This document shows positions 1-5,831 of a stretch of 5,831 nt of DNA, piece by piece (the stretch's first letter is position 1; each line of letters begins with the position of its first letter). Source of the DNA: GCA-2737125 sp044336815 (lineage in GTDB: Bacteria; Actinomycetota; Actinomycetes; S36-B12); the NCBI GenBank assembly GCA_044336815.1, contig JBIIOU010000135.1:1-5831 (forward strand). The letters run 5' to 3'. The notes under the pieces are model-generated. The model was not told where the DNA came from. It saw nothing but the letters and a program-made list of their open reading frames with translations, and ran no database searches. Made by a program: the position numbers and the translations under genes.

Positions 1-627
1 GCCGATCACCAAGCACTCCTGCCGATCCGAGGCAAGATTTTAAATGTGCAGAAGTCATCGCTCGCTGACATGCTGAAGAACACTGAGTGCGCCTCGATTA
101 TTCAGGTAATCGGGGCTGGTTCTGGTCGATCCTTTGATCTTGAGCAAGCGCGCTACGGCAAAGTGATCCTGATGTCCGATGCGGACGTTGACGGCGCGCA
201 CATTCGGTGTCTGCTATTGACCTTGATCAACCGATATCTGCACCCGCTGTTGGAGGCCGGGCGCGTCTATGCGGCGGTGCCGCCACTTCATCGACTCGAA
301 ATTGTGAATGCCGGGAGCAAACCCAATGAACTTATCTACACCTACTCCGATGGTGAGATGAAGTCGGTTTTAGCTGATGCACATAAGCGCGGCAAAAAAG
401 TGAAGGATCCGATCCAGCGATACAAGGGATTAGGTGAGATGGACGCTGGCCAACTGCGCGAGACCACAATGGATCCTGCTCACCGAACTCTGCGTCGAAT
501 TACCATGAAGGATGTTGCTGGGGCGAGCGCCGTATTCGATCTACTAATGGGCGGTGAAGTTGCCCCGCGCAAGGAGTTCATCGTTGACGGGGCTTCCGGG
601 TTGGATCGGGCGCGAATTGATGCCTAG
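1..627 (+). CDS. parE: DNA topoisomerase IV subunit B (ParE), C-terminal 208 residues; 5' end outside window
   Basis: ParE is the ATPase/TOPRIM half of topoisomerase IV, the type IIA enzyme that unlinks replicated chromosomes together with ParC. The frame is open from base 1, so the GTG at 46 is an internal Val codon and not a start. Numbered from base 1, the fragment holds the PIRGKILNV block (residues 8-16), the TOPRIM metal-binding DxDxDG motif (D60, D62, D64 in SDADVDGAHI), the AAVPPLHRLE strand (91-100) and the QRYKGLGEM motif (139-147). The missing part, probably more than 450 residues, would hold the GHKL ATPase, the transducer and the EGDSA start of TOPRIM. I call ParE rather than GyrB because of the PPLHRLE, TTMDPAHRTLRRI and terminal LDRARIDA blocks, as in actinobacterial ParE; actinobacterial GyrB ends differently. 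The partner subunit is on the opposite strand at 3056-5503. GyrB is the only serious alternative. Confidence 0.95.
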   Translation, partial: ADHQALLPIRGKILNVQKSSLADMLKNTECASIIQVIGAGSGRSFDLEQARYGKVILMSDADVDGAHIRCLLLTLINRYLHPLLEAGRVYAAVPPLHRLEIVNAGSKPNELIYTYSDGEMKSVLADAHKRGKKVKDPIQRYKGLGEMDAGQLRETTMDPAHRTLRRITMKDVAGASAVFDLLMGGEVAPRKEFIVDGASGLDRARIDA

Positions 628-646
628 CAATACGCTCTGCGGCAAA

Positions 647-652
647 TAGGAT
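647..652 (+). promoter_or_regulatory. Possible -10 box (TAGGAT) for fprA
   Basis: The 54-base gap between the parE stop and the fprA start contains TAGGAT, a good fit to the actinobacterial TAnnnT -10 pattern, 29 bases before the fprA ATG. At 17-base spacing the -35 position (624-629, CTAGCA) matches TTGACA at only three of six bases. No terminator hairpin is visible in this gap, so read-through from parE is equally plausible. This call is a sequence match only. Confidence 0.28.
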
Positions 653-681
653 CCGTTAACTAGCCAGTTGGAGGTCACGGC

Positions 682-2046
682 ATGGCTCGACCGTTACGTG
701 TTGCAGTGGTGGGTTCTGGTCCATCAGGTATGTATGCGGCGGATGCGCTAGTTAGCCAACAGGAGATCCCTGTCACTGTTGATGTCATTGACAAATTGCC
801 GGTGCCATTTGGCTTGGTGCGTTACGGTGTAGCACCTGACCACATCAGCATTCGTTCGGTGCGCGACACTCTTGACAAAGTTTTCGAGAAGCCTGGTGTG
901 CGTTTCATCGGGAATGTCGAGGTCGGGGTTGATATTTCGGTTGCTACCTTGCACGAATATTTCGATGCCATCGTGTTCACCTATGGTGCCTCGCGGGACC
1001 GTCGACTTGCCATCTCAGGCGAAGATCTAGATGCCAGCGTGGCTGCGACCGACCTAGTGGCTTGGTACTGCGGGCACCCCGAAGCCGATCGCGATACTTT
1101 TGAGCGAATAATCCCGACAGCAACCTGTGTCGTTGTGGTGGGTGTGGGAAATGTGGCAGTTGATGTTACCCGAGTATTGGCAAAGACAGTTGATGAACTA
1201 ACCCATACAGATATGCCCGAATACGTATTCGATACCTTGCGAAAGTCGGTGATCACCGATATTCATGTGCTGGGTAGGCGTGGGCCTGCGCAGGCCACCT
1301 ACACCACAAAGGAGTTGCGTGAACTGGGTGAACTGCATGACGCCGACATCGTGGTCGACCCGGCGGAGTTAGTATTCGATGGCGCGAGTGAGCAAGTCAT
1401 CGCTGACGACAAGGCGGTGGCTCGCAATGTCGAAGTGGTTAAAGCGTGGGCTACAAAAGAACAAACCGGAAAATCGCGGCGCATTCACTTGCACTTCCTG
1501 TCTCGTCCGGTAGAACTGCGAGGTGATACTCGAGTGCGTGAGGTTGTCGTCGAGCGCACCGAACTAGATGGCTTAGGTGGCGCTAAGGGCACCGGTGAGA
1601 CTTTCGTGATTCCTGCAGATCTGGTGGTTCGCAGTGTTGGGTACCGGGGCTTGGCTCTACCTGGTGTGCCATTTGATGAAGGTCGCAGCGTTATCCCGCA
1701 CGAGAACGGTCGAGTTCAGCTTGACGGTGTCGCGGTGAGCGGTGAATACGTGGCCGGCTGGATCAAGCGTGGCCCAACCGGGATTATCGGTACGAATAAG
1801 AAGGATGCGGCAGCAACCGTGGCCTCACTGCTGGCTGATTGCGATAAATTGCCGATCGCGCCAATGTCGAGCGCGGGTGATTTTGACTTATGGCTGGCGG
1901 AGTCCGGGAAGCAGGTCGTTGATAATTTAGGTTGGCGCTCAATTGATTCGGCTGAGCGAGCGCTTGGGGCCCGTAAAGACCGGGATCGAACCACTATCCA
2001 AAGCACCGAAGATTTACTTAAAGCGGCACAGCCATCTCACGGTTAA
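682..2046 (+). CDS. fprA: FprA-type NADPH:ferredoxin (adrenodoxin-like) oxidoreductase
   Basis: This 454-residue cytoplasmic flavoprotein takes a hydride from NADPH onto FAD and passes single electrons to ferredoxins, which can feed P450s or Fe-S enzymes. Mycobacterial FprA, of nearly the same length, is the model. The FAD dinucleotide fold opens with VVGSGPSG (residues 9-16). The family block PVPFGLVRYGVAPDH spans 40-54. The NADPH Rossmann motif GVGNVAVD is at 154-161, with R199-R200 of LGRRGPAQA in the position of the arginines that hold the NADP 2'-phosphate. The C-terminal FAD-contacting block GWIKRGPTGIIGTNKKDA is at 359-376. The ATG start is supported by GGAGG at 670-674, seven bases upstream. 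No key residue is missing. The gene lies 54 bases after parE on the same strand and runs toward a Suc_Fer gene whose stop is 37 bases away. The family call is firm; the physiological electron acceptor cannot be read from the sequence. Confidence 0.96.
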   Translation: MARPLRVAVVGSGPSGMYAADALVSQQEIPVTVDVIDKLPVPFGLVRYGVAPDHISIRSVRDTLDKVFEKPGVRFIGNVEVGVDISVATLHEYFDAIVFTYGASRDRRLAISGEDLDASVAATDLVAWYCGHPEADRDTFERIIPTATCVVVVGVGNVAVDVTRVLAKTVDELTHTDMPEYVFDTLRKSVITDIHVLGRRGPAQATYTTKELRELGELHDADIVVDPAELVFDGASEQVIADDKAVARNVEVVKAWATKEQTGKSRRIHLHFLSRPVELRGDTRVREVVVERTELDGLGGAKGTGETFVIPADLVVRSVGYRGLALPGVPFDEGRSVIPHENGRVQLDGVAVSGEYVAGWIKRGPTGIIGTNKKDAAATVASLLADCDKLPIAPMSSAGDFDLWLAESGKQVVDNLGWRSIDSAERALGARKDRDRTTIQSTEDLLKAAQPSHG

Positions 2047-2069
2047 TAACTCGATCGTGGCAGTAACTC

Positions 2070-2085
2070 AAAACTGGTAGCAGTT
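2070..2085 (-). terminator. Weak hairpin with short T-tract after the Suc_Fer gene
   Basis: Read on the - strand, a perfect 5-bp stem (AACTG / CAGTT) with a 4-base loop begins at the last base of the Suc_Fer stop codon and runs into four consecutive T's (2073-2070). It sits in the 37-base convergent gap, where a terminator is expected. The stem is short and the T-tract brief and partly inside the stem, so it would be weak on its own. Nothing comparable with a T-tract follows fprA on the + strand. Confidence 0.3.
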
Positions 2086-3059
2086 CATCCGTGGTGCCAT
2101 GGCGTGACTTTAGCTAGGCCGACACTGCGCCAAATGGTCGCGTTGGTCGCTTCGCTACCGCATGACTGAGGTCGCGGTTGGGCAAGTTCTTCACATCTAA
2201 GGTTCACCTGCCACGCCCTCCCATCTTCGTGGCGCACCTCAGCAACTAGTGATTCCCCAACCTCTGGTAGTTGCGCTAGCGCCGGCATGGGCAAGGCGCG
2301 ATCATCTATTACTCGCAGCACATCCAAAACATCACGTTCGAAAATACCCATGTGTTGTCGAACGACAATTTCAGCAACCTGCAGTGGTGGCGAATAACAG
2401 GTGCGCCCGCGGTAGTTCTCGAGGGCTAGCAGCATTCGCTGCGAGCCTGAAAATATCTCGATCGCATTGTCAACCGCAAGTCGGCCGAAAACGGCTCCGC
2501 AGGGCAGACTCATTGCTGTCGGAGCAAATCGATGGCCGCCAATGTGGCTGGATTCCCAGATTAATCCTCGATCCTCGACGCTGGCGTTTTGAAGAAGTTC
2601 GGTAAGCAGGGCTCTACCATGTAGTGCACAGCAGGCATCCCTACCGCTGTGGGTGCAGACCAAGAACAGCGGGTTGCTAGTAGATACCCCGAACGGCGGA
2701 AGAGCACCTGCGGCTAGCTCAGCAAAATCCCAATCGGCGATAACTGATACATCGGGGATGATGCCGTGGCGCATTCGAGTAGCGCCCGGGGAGGTATGGA
2801 CGACCCAGACATTTCTACCATCATTAGTTGACGCCGGATCGAGGCGATCTGGATGGCGCACGAGCAAGATCGAAACCCCGGTGCCTTCGGCTCGCTCTGT
2901 TAGTAGTTGACCGACTCCAGGTTCAAGGCGCGCGTCAAGAAGGGCATTCTTGCCCCAGGGTCCTGGCTGCTCTATCAAAATCCAGCAGGTAGCAACCGGT
3001 GCGGTACCAGCGAGTGGTTCACCGACCTCGCGCGCAGCACTGGAGCAGTCAAGGCTCAC
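2085..3059 (-). CDS. Sucrase/ferredoxin-like (Suc_Fer) thioredoxin-fold [2Fe-2S] protein
   Basis: This 324-residue soluble protein belongs to the Suc_Fer-like family; its cellular role in bacteria is poorly defined. In order it shows the N-terminal signature with C5 and GEPLAGTAP (13-21), IEQPGPWG (29-36), the ferredoxin-like core LVCTHSGRDACCALHGR (133-149), ESSHIGGHRFAPTAMSLPCG (169-188), the RGRTCYSPPLQ block (217-227), and a C-terminal domain with a late SCG (299-301). C135, C144, H172 and H176 have the same C-x8-C and H-x3-H spacing as the ligands reported for yeast Apd1, which holds a non-Rieske [2Fe-2S] cluster with two Cys and two His; the assignment here is by analogy. There is no signal peptide or membrane segment. 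The start is GTG, and GTGA overlaps the parC stop, which implies co-transcription and probably coupled translation; a weak GGTGGG lies about six bases upstream. The 'sucrase' in the family name does not imply sugar hydrolysis. Confidence 0.9.
   Translation of the reverse strand: MSLDCSSAAREVGEPLAGTAPVATCWILIEQPGPWGKNALLDARLEPGVGQLLTERAEGTGVSILLVRHPDRLDPASTNDGRNVWVVHTSPGATRMRHGIIPDVSVIADWDFAELAAGALPPFGVSTSNPLFLVCTHSGRDACCALHGRALLTELLQNASVEDRGLIWESSHIGGHRFAPTAMSLPCGAVFGRLAVDNAIEIFSGSQRMLLALENYRGRTCYSPPLQVAEIVVRQHMGIFERDVLDVLRVIDDRALPMPALAQLPEVGESLVAEVRHEDGRAWQVNLRCEELAQPRPQSCGSEATNATIWRSVGLAKVTPWHHG
3056..3059 (-). other. 4-base GTGA stop/start overlap between parC and the Suc_Fer gene
   Basis: The last codons of parC read TTG TGA, and the GTG of the Suc_Fer gene begins one base before that TGA. 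This arrangement usually means that ribosomes finishing the first gene re-initiate on the second. It ties Suc_Fer expression to topoisomerase IV subunit A. Confidence 0.85.
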
Positions 3060-5503
3060 AATTGCCCACCAAGCCCATTAATTGGTGTGGTGCCGGGCGA
3101 TCCGGTGCCATCTCGTTTACCCAGAGCCGTTGGCAAGTCCGCTGGAACCCCCGATGCGGTAGCGGCGCGTGCCGGACCGATACCGACCCAGGCCAATACC
3201 AAAGTGTCTTCGCCGGAGCGGAATTTATGGCAGCGAACCCCTCCGGTGCCTCTGCCTTTGGTTGGGTATTCGGAGAGAGGAGTGATCTTGATGCTGCCTG
3301 CGTCGGTACCAGGTAGCGCATCGGCAGACCCAGCGATAGTTACCACTACCGCGCTCGCTGACGGAGTTAATGCGGTGAACGAAGTGACTCGGGCTCCAGG
3401 GGTTAGGCGCACTCCTGCCATGCCGCCAGCGGCCCGGCCCTGTGGTCGCACCGCACTAGCCGCAAACCTAAGTATTTGGCCATCAGAGGTAACGAAAACT
3501 AATTCGGAGGATTCGGCTGTTGCCTCGTCGAGGCCGATGGCGCCGACCACCTGGTCACCGTCATCAAGTCGAATAATCTCCCATGAATCCTTGTTGGTGG
3601 GCGCATCCGGGAGAACCCTTTTGACGACTCCATTGGCGGTCGCTAGGGCAATGCCACCGGTTTCATCAAGGGTGGTTAAACACAGGGCCGACTCACCAAG
3701 TGGTAGATCTACGAAAGCACCGATTGGAGCCCCGGCGGAGAGGGCGGGAATGCCGACCACCGCCGGCAGGGCGGGTAGGTCAACTACCGAAAGGCGAATG
3801 ACGGTGCCGGTGCTGGTGACTAACCCGATGGACCCTCGATTGGTTGCCGGGACCGCGCTGACTATCACATCGTGATTAGCGCGCGCGGTATCAGCCACTT
3901 GTTCGAATTGCTGGTCCGCAGTGCGAGCCAACAGCCCGGTGCTCGACATCAAAACCACGCATGGTTCATCGTTAACCTCTAGTGGCACCGCGGCTGAAAT
4001 CGGTACGGCGCCGGCTTCCATGAGCAAGGTGCGCCGTGGAGTTGCATGAGCCTGCGCAATCGCAGCTAGCTCTTCGGAGACCAATGCCCGTAGTTCGCTG
4101 TCGTTATCCAGGATTTTGGTGAGATCTTCAATCTCGCGCCGGAGGACATCAGACTCTTTCTCCAGTTCAATTCGCGAGAACTTGGTAAGTCTTCGCAGGG
4201 GCATTTCGAGTATGTAAGAGGCTTGAATTTCGCTCAGATCGAATACTTCAATCAAACGTGCCTTTGCGGCGGCGGCATCATCAGACTCGCGGATAAGTTG
4301 AATTACCTCGTCAATATCGAGAATTGCCGTGAGTAAGCCGGCCACCAAATGCAGCCTATCTTGCGCTTTTGCGCGGCGGTACAGACTGCGCCGACGCACA
4401 ACTTCGATCCGGTGATCGATGAATACGTGCAATAAAGTCAGTAGTCCCAACGTCTGCGGTTGACCTTCAACAAGTGCTACCGCATTTATATTGACCGACT
4501 CTTCCATCGGGGTGAGTTTGAAGAGGTTCTCGAGTACGGCCTCAGCGTGAAAACCATTTTTGATGTCAATAACCAAATTGAGTCCGGAATCACCGTCGGT
4601 TAGATCGGTTACGTCGGCGATTCCCAGTAGTTTTTTACTTTGTACAAGATCCTTAATTCGTTCGATAACTCTTTCTGGACCAACGTTCATCGGCAATTCG
4701 GTGACGATGATGCCGCGGCGTCTTGGGGATACTTGATCGATTCGGGTGCGAGCTCGAACCCGAAAGGTGCCCCGCCCTGATTCGTACGCCTCGCGGACTC
4801 CAGCGAGGCCGATGATTACTCCTCCACCGGGTAGATCGGGCCCGGGGATGAACTTCATGATCTCACCGAGTCCCGCTTTCGGATTCTTGATGAGGTGTCG
4901 GGTAGCACCGATAACCTCACCGAGGTTGTGGGGCACAAGGGTGGTGGCCATCCCTACGGCAATACCAGAAGCCCCATTTACGAGAAGATTCGGAATCGCC
5001 GCAGGTAGGACCGTCGGTTCGGTTTCACGGCCGTCGTAGTTCGGAACAAAATCGACGACGTCCTCGTCTAGACTCAAAGTCATATCAAGAGCCGCTGTGG
5101 CTAGCCGGGCTTCGGTATAACGCATAGCGGCGGGTCCATCATCGGGTGAGCCAAAGTTGCCGTGGCCGTCGACCATGGGCAGTCGCAGAGTAAAGGGCTG
5201 TGCCATGCGCACTAGTGCGTCATAAATCGCGGAATCACCGTGTGGGTGTAGTCGACCCATGACCTCACCGACCACGCGCGCACTCTTCACATGCCCGCGT
5301 TCAGGTCGAAGGCCCATCTGTGCCATCTGGAACAGAATTCTTCGTTGGACTGGCTTGAGGCCGTCACGGGCATCGGGTAGGGCTCGCGCGTAAATGACCG
5401 AATAGGCGTACTCCAAAAAAGATGCCCGCATTTCATCGGACACGTCAATATCGACTATGCGGCCGTCACCGGGTGCATTTTCCTTCGTCGAGCGCCTAGC
5501 CAT
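3056..5503 (-). CDS. parC: DNA topoisomerase IV subunit A (ParC)
   Basis: ParC is the DNA-cleaving half of topoisomerase IV; with ParE it decatenates sister chromosomes and relaxes supercoils. From the ATG it is 815 residues. The N-terminal breakage-reunion domain shows RRILFQM (55-61), the quinolone-region HPHGDSAIYD (86-95, with S91 and D95), and AMRYTEARL with the catalytic tyrosine Y129 preceded by R128. PNLLVNGASGIAVGMAT (171-187) includes the DNA-wedging isoleucine I181. A tower and coiled coil end near 490, with MPLRRLTKFSRIELEKE at 434-450. Beta-pinwheel repeats fill the C-terminal part. There is no canonical GyrA box (QRRGGKG type); the nearest is a degenerate GRGTGGVR at 750-757. 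That favours ParC over GyrA, as does the nearby parE. I chose the ATG at 5503 because AGAAGGG (5516-5510) lies six bases upstream; the TTG at 5509 would leave no spacing. The gene follows the kinase remnant by 84 bases and overlaps the Suc_Fer gene. Confidence 0.95.
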   Translation of the reverse strand: MARRSTKENAPGDGRIVDIDVSDEMRASFLEYAYSVIYARALPDARDGLKPVQRRILFQMAQMGLRPERGHVKSARVVGEVMGRLHPHGDSAIYDALVRMAQPFTLRLPMVDGHGNFGSPDDGPAAMRYTEARLATAALDMTLSLDEDVVDFVPNYDGRETEPTVLPAAIPNLLVNGASGIAVGMATTLVPHNLGEVIGATRHLIKNPKAGLGEIMKFIPGPDLPGGGVIIGLAGVREAYESGRGTFRVRARTRIDQVSPRRRGIIVTELPMNVGPERVIERIKDLVQSKKLLGIADVTDLTDGDSGLNLVIDIKNGFHAEAVLENLFKLTPMEESVNINAVALVEGQPQTLGLLTLLHVFIDHRIEVVRRRSLYRRAKAQDRLHLVAGLLTAILDIDEVIQLIRESDDAAAAKARLIEVFDLSEIQASYILEMPLRRLTKFSRIELEKESDVLRREIEDLTKILDNDSELRALVSEELAAIAQAHATPRRTLLMEAGAVPISAAVPLEVNDEPCVVLMSSTGLLARTADQQFEQVADTARANHDVIVSAVPATNRGSIGLVTSTGTVIRLSVVDLPALPAVVGIPALSAGAPIGAFVDLPLGESALCLTTLDETGGIALATANGVVKRVLPDAPTNKDSWEIIRLDDGDQVVGAIGLDEATAESSELVFVTSDGQILRFAASAVRPQGRAAGGMAGVRLTPGARVTSFTALTPSASAVVVTIAGSADALPGTDAGSIKITPLSEYPTKGRGTGGVRCHKFRSGEDTLVLAWVGIGPARAATASGVPADLPTALGKRDGTGSPGTTPINGLGGQL

Positions 5504-5509
5504 CCTCAA

Positions 5510-5516
5510 CCCTTCT
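5510..5516 (-). promoter_or_regulatory. Ribosome binding site deciding the parC start
   Basis: AGAAGGG on the - strand ends six bases before the ATG at 5503. It abuts the alternative TTG at 5509 with no spacer, so it supports the ATG and an 815-residue ParC rather than 817. Confidence 0.7.
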
Positions 5517-5590
5517 TGCCAAGCCCCGAGACCAGGCGCAGAATGACCCGGCGGATGAAATCCTTAAGTGTCCACGATTCTCGCCGGTCA

Positions 5591-5607
5591 CCGGCCCTCC
5601 GGGCCGG
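5591..5607 (-). terminator. Strong GC-only hairpin at the kinase 3' end (possible terminator without T-tract)
   Basis: CCGGCCC and GGGCCGG form a perfect 7-bp, all-GC stem with a 3-base loop, covering the last codons of the kinase frame up to its stop. A competing perfect repeat (GCCGG / CCGGC at 5583-5587 and 5591-5595) shares one arm. No T-run follows on the - strand, so it is not a classical intrinsic terminator; actinobacteria do use stem-only terminators. It may equally be a by-product of GC-rich Gly/Pro codons. Confidence 0.3.
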
Positions 5608-5682
5608 CTCCGACACGGCTTATTGCCTGTGTGGCTTCTCGCACTCCAGCCGTAACGGCCTCTACTAGGGGCGCTCCCGCCC

Positions 5683-5704
5683 GCCAGCTGACCAAGAAGC
5701 TGGC
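5683..5704. repeat. 7-bp perfect inverted repeat at the kinase break point
   Basis: GCCAGCT (5683-5689) and AGCTGGC (5698-5704) are exact reverse complements separated by eight bases. The pair spans the point where the kinase homology jumps from one frame to the other and the catalytic segment is missing. Such a foldback could promote a real deletion or cause an artefact in amplification, sequencing or assembly. Confidence 0.75.
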
Positions 5705-5831
5705 ACTTTGGCGCGTTGATTCCCCTGGGCGGCTAAGGCACCCTGTGGGCCGCATTTGATGACCACCGTGTCGACAACTTCGGCAAGTGCCACGAGCGCC
5801 TGAGCGGGATCGGTAAACCCGGTTAGGGCTG

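Larger units (their letters stand above)
5588..5831 (-). pseudogene. PfkB/ribokinase-family sugar kinase, C-terminal part, frame-broken with active-site segment missing; 5' end outside window
   Basis: PfkB kinases phosphorylate sugars or nucleosides with ATP; the substrate here is unknown. From the right edge, one - strand frame reads ALTGFTDPAQALVALAEVV, then VVIKCGPQGALAAQG and AKVPASW, the usual PfkB run-up to the catalytic loop. This frame ends at a TAG at 5665-5667 after an unrelated tail (SAGGRERP). A second - strand frame, overlapping from about 5692, reads SWRAGAPLVEAV, TAGVREATQAISRVGAGPEG, and a TGA at 5588-5590. This is a typical PfkB C-terminal helix region. The family's DTTGAGDxF segment (anion hole and catalytic Asp), expected between the two, is in neither frame. 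Roughly 60 bases seem to be lost, with a net frame change (loss of 3n+1). The protein would be inactive if the sequence is right. The alternatives are an assembly or sequencing deletion, or a chance resemblance in a short stretch. The N-terminal two thirds cannot be seen. Confidence 0.68.

Noticed and set aside
46..48. GTG as the start of the first gene
   Set aside because: The frame stays open to base 1 and the upstream residues (ALLPIRGKILN) are conserved TOPRIM sequence, so the gene begins outside the window.
2907..3875. A 322-codon open frame on the + strand antisense to parC and the Suc_Fer gene start
   Set aside because: It lies opposite strongly conserved parC sequence, its translation is low-complexity (rich in Pro, Ala, Arg, Ser) with no recognisable motif, and no ribosome site stands out. 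It is a GC-driven shadow.
3200..5503. Quinolone-resistance alleles in ParC
   Set aside because: The key positions are Ser91 and Asp95, equivalent to the sensitive-type Ser83 and Asp87 of E. coli GyrA; nothing suggests a resistance substitution.
5507..5509. TTG as the parC start
   Set aside because: The AGAAGGG ribosome site would touch the TTG with no spacer, while the in-frame ATG six bases later is ideally spaced.
5510..5590. Promoter for parC, with a TTGACA-like TGGACA near 5570
   Set aside because: No acceptable -10 hexamer occurs 16-18 bases downstream, so the single -35-like match is not enough to call.
5660..5700. Programmed ribosomal frameshift joining the two kinase frames
   Set aside because: A frameshift would not restore the missing DTTGAGD catalytic segment, and no slippery heptamer is evident; a deletion fits better.
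5568..5759. A 63-codon + strand open frame upstream of parC
   Set aside because: It is antisense to the recognisable PfkB kinase remnant, and its translation shows no family motif.

Overview
This window comes from a bacterial chromosome, most likely an actinobacterium of moderate GC content (mid-50s percent by eye, not calculated). Four things point there: a ParE tail ending in the LDR-x-RIDA signature seen in actinobacterial topoisomerase IV, an FprA-type NADPH:ferredoxin reductase, a sucrase/ferredoxin-like (Suc_Fer) protein, and frequent GTG starts and C/G-ending codons. The GC content looks lower than in Streptomyces or Mycobacterium, which would suit an aquatic or metagenome-derived lineage, but the genus cannot be fixed from the sequence.

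Layout: on the + strand the window opens inside parE (topoisomerase IV subunit B; 208 C-terminal residues, stop at 625-627). After a 54-base gap comes fprA (682-2046). The - strand reads toward it. A PfkB-type sugar kinase remnant enters from the right edge (5831 down to 5588), followed by parC (5503 down to 3056) and, overlapping its stop by four bases, a Suc_Fer thioredoxin-like [2Fe-2S] protein (3059 down to 2085). fprA and the Suc_Fer gene converge with only 37 bases between their stop codons. No stretch over 300 bases lacks a gene or gene remnant. I saw no tRNA, rRNA, CRISPR array, insertion sequence or attachment site.

How the genes fit together: ParE and ParC are the two halves of the ATP-dependent decatenase that separates daughter chromosomes. 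They face each other from the two ends of the window and enclose two redox genes. FprA moves electrons from NADPH to ferredoxin-type carriers, and the Suc_Fer protein carries the Cys/Cys/His-x3-His pattern of a bis-histidinyl [2Fe-2S] ferredoxin-like domain, so a redox link between them is possible but unproven.

The main anomaly is the kinase at the right edge. Its reading frame breaks, and the catalytic DTxGAGD segment is absent exactly where a 7-bp perfect inverted repeat lies. It is either a pseudogene or an assembly/sequencing deletion. Apart from that and the Suc_Fer cluster prediction, the region looks like conserved core chromosome. I did not find an undescribed multi-gene system.
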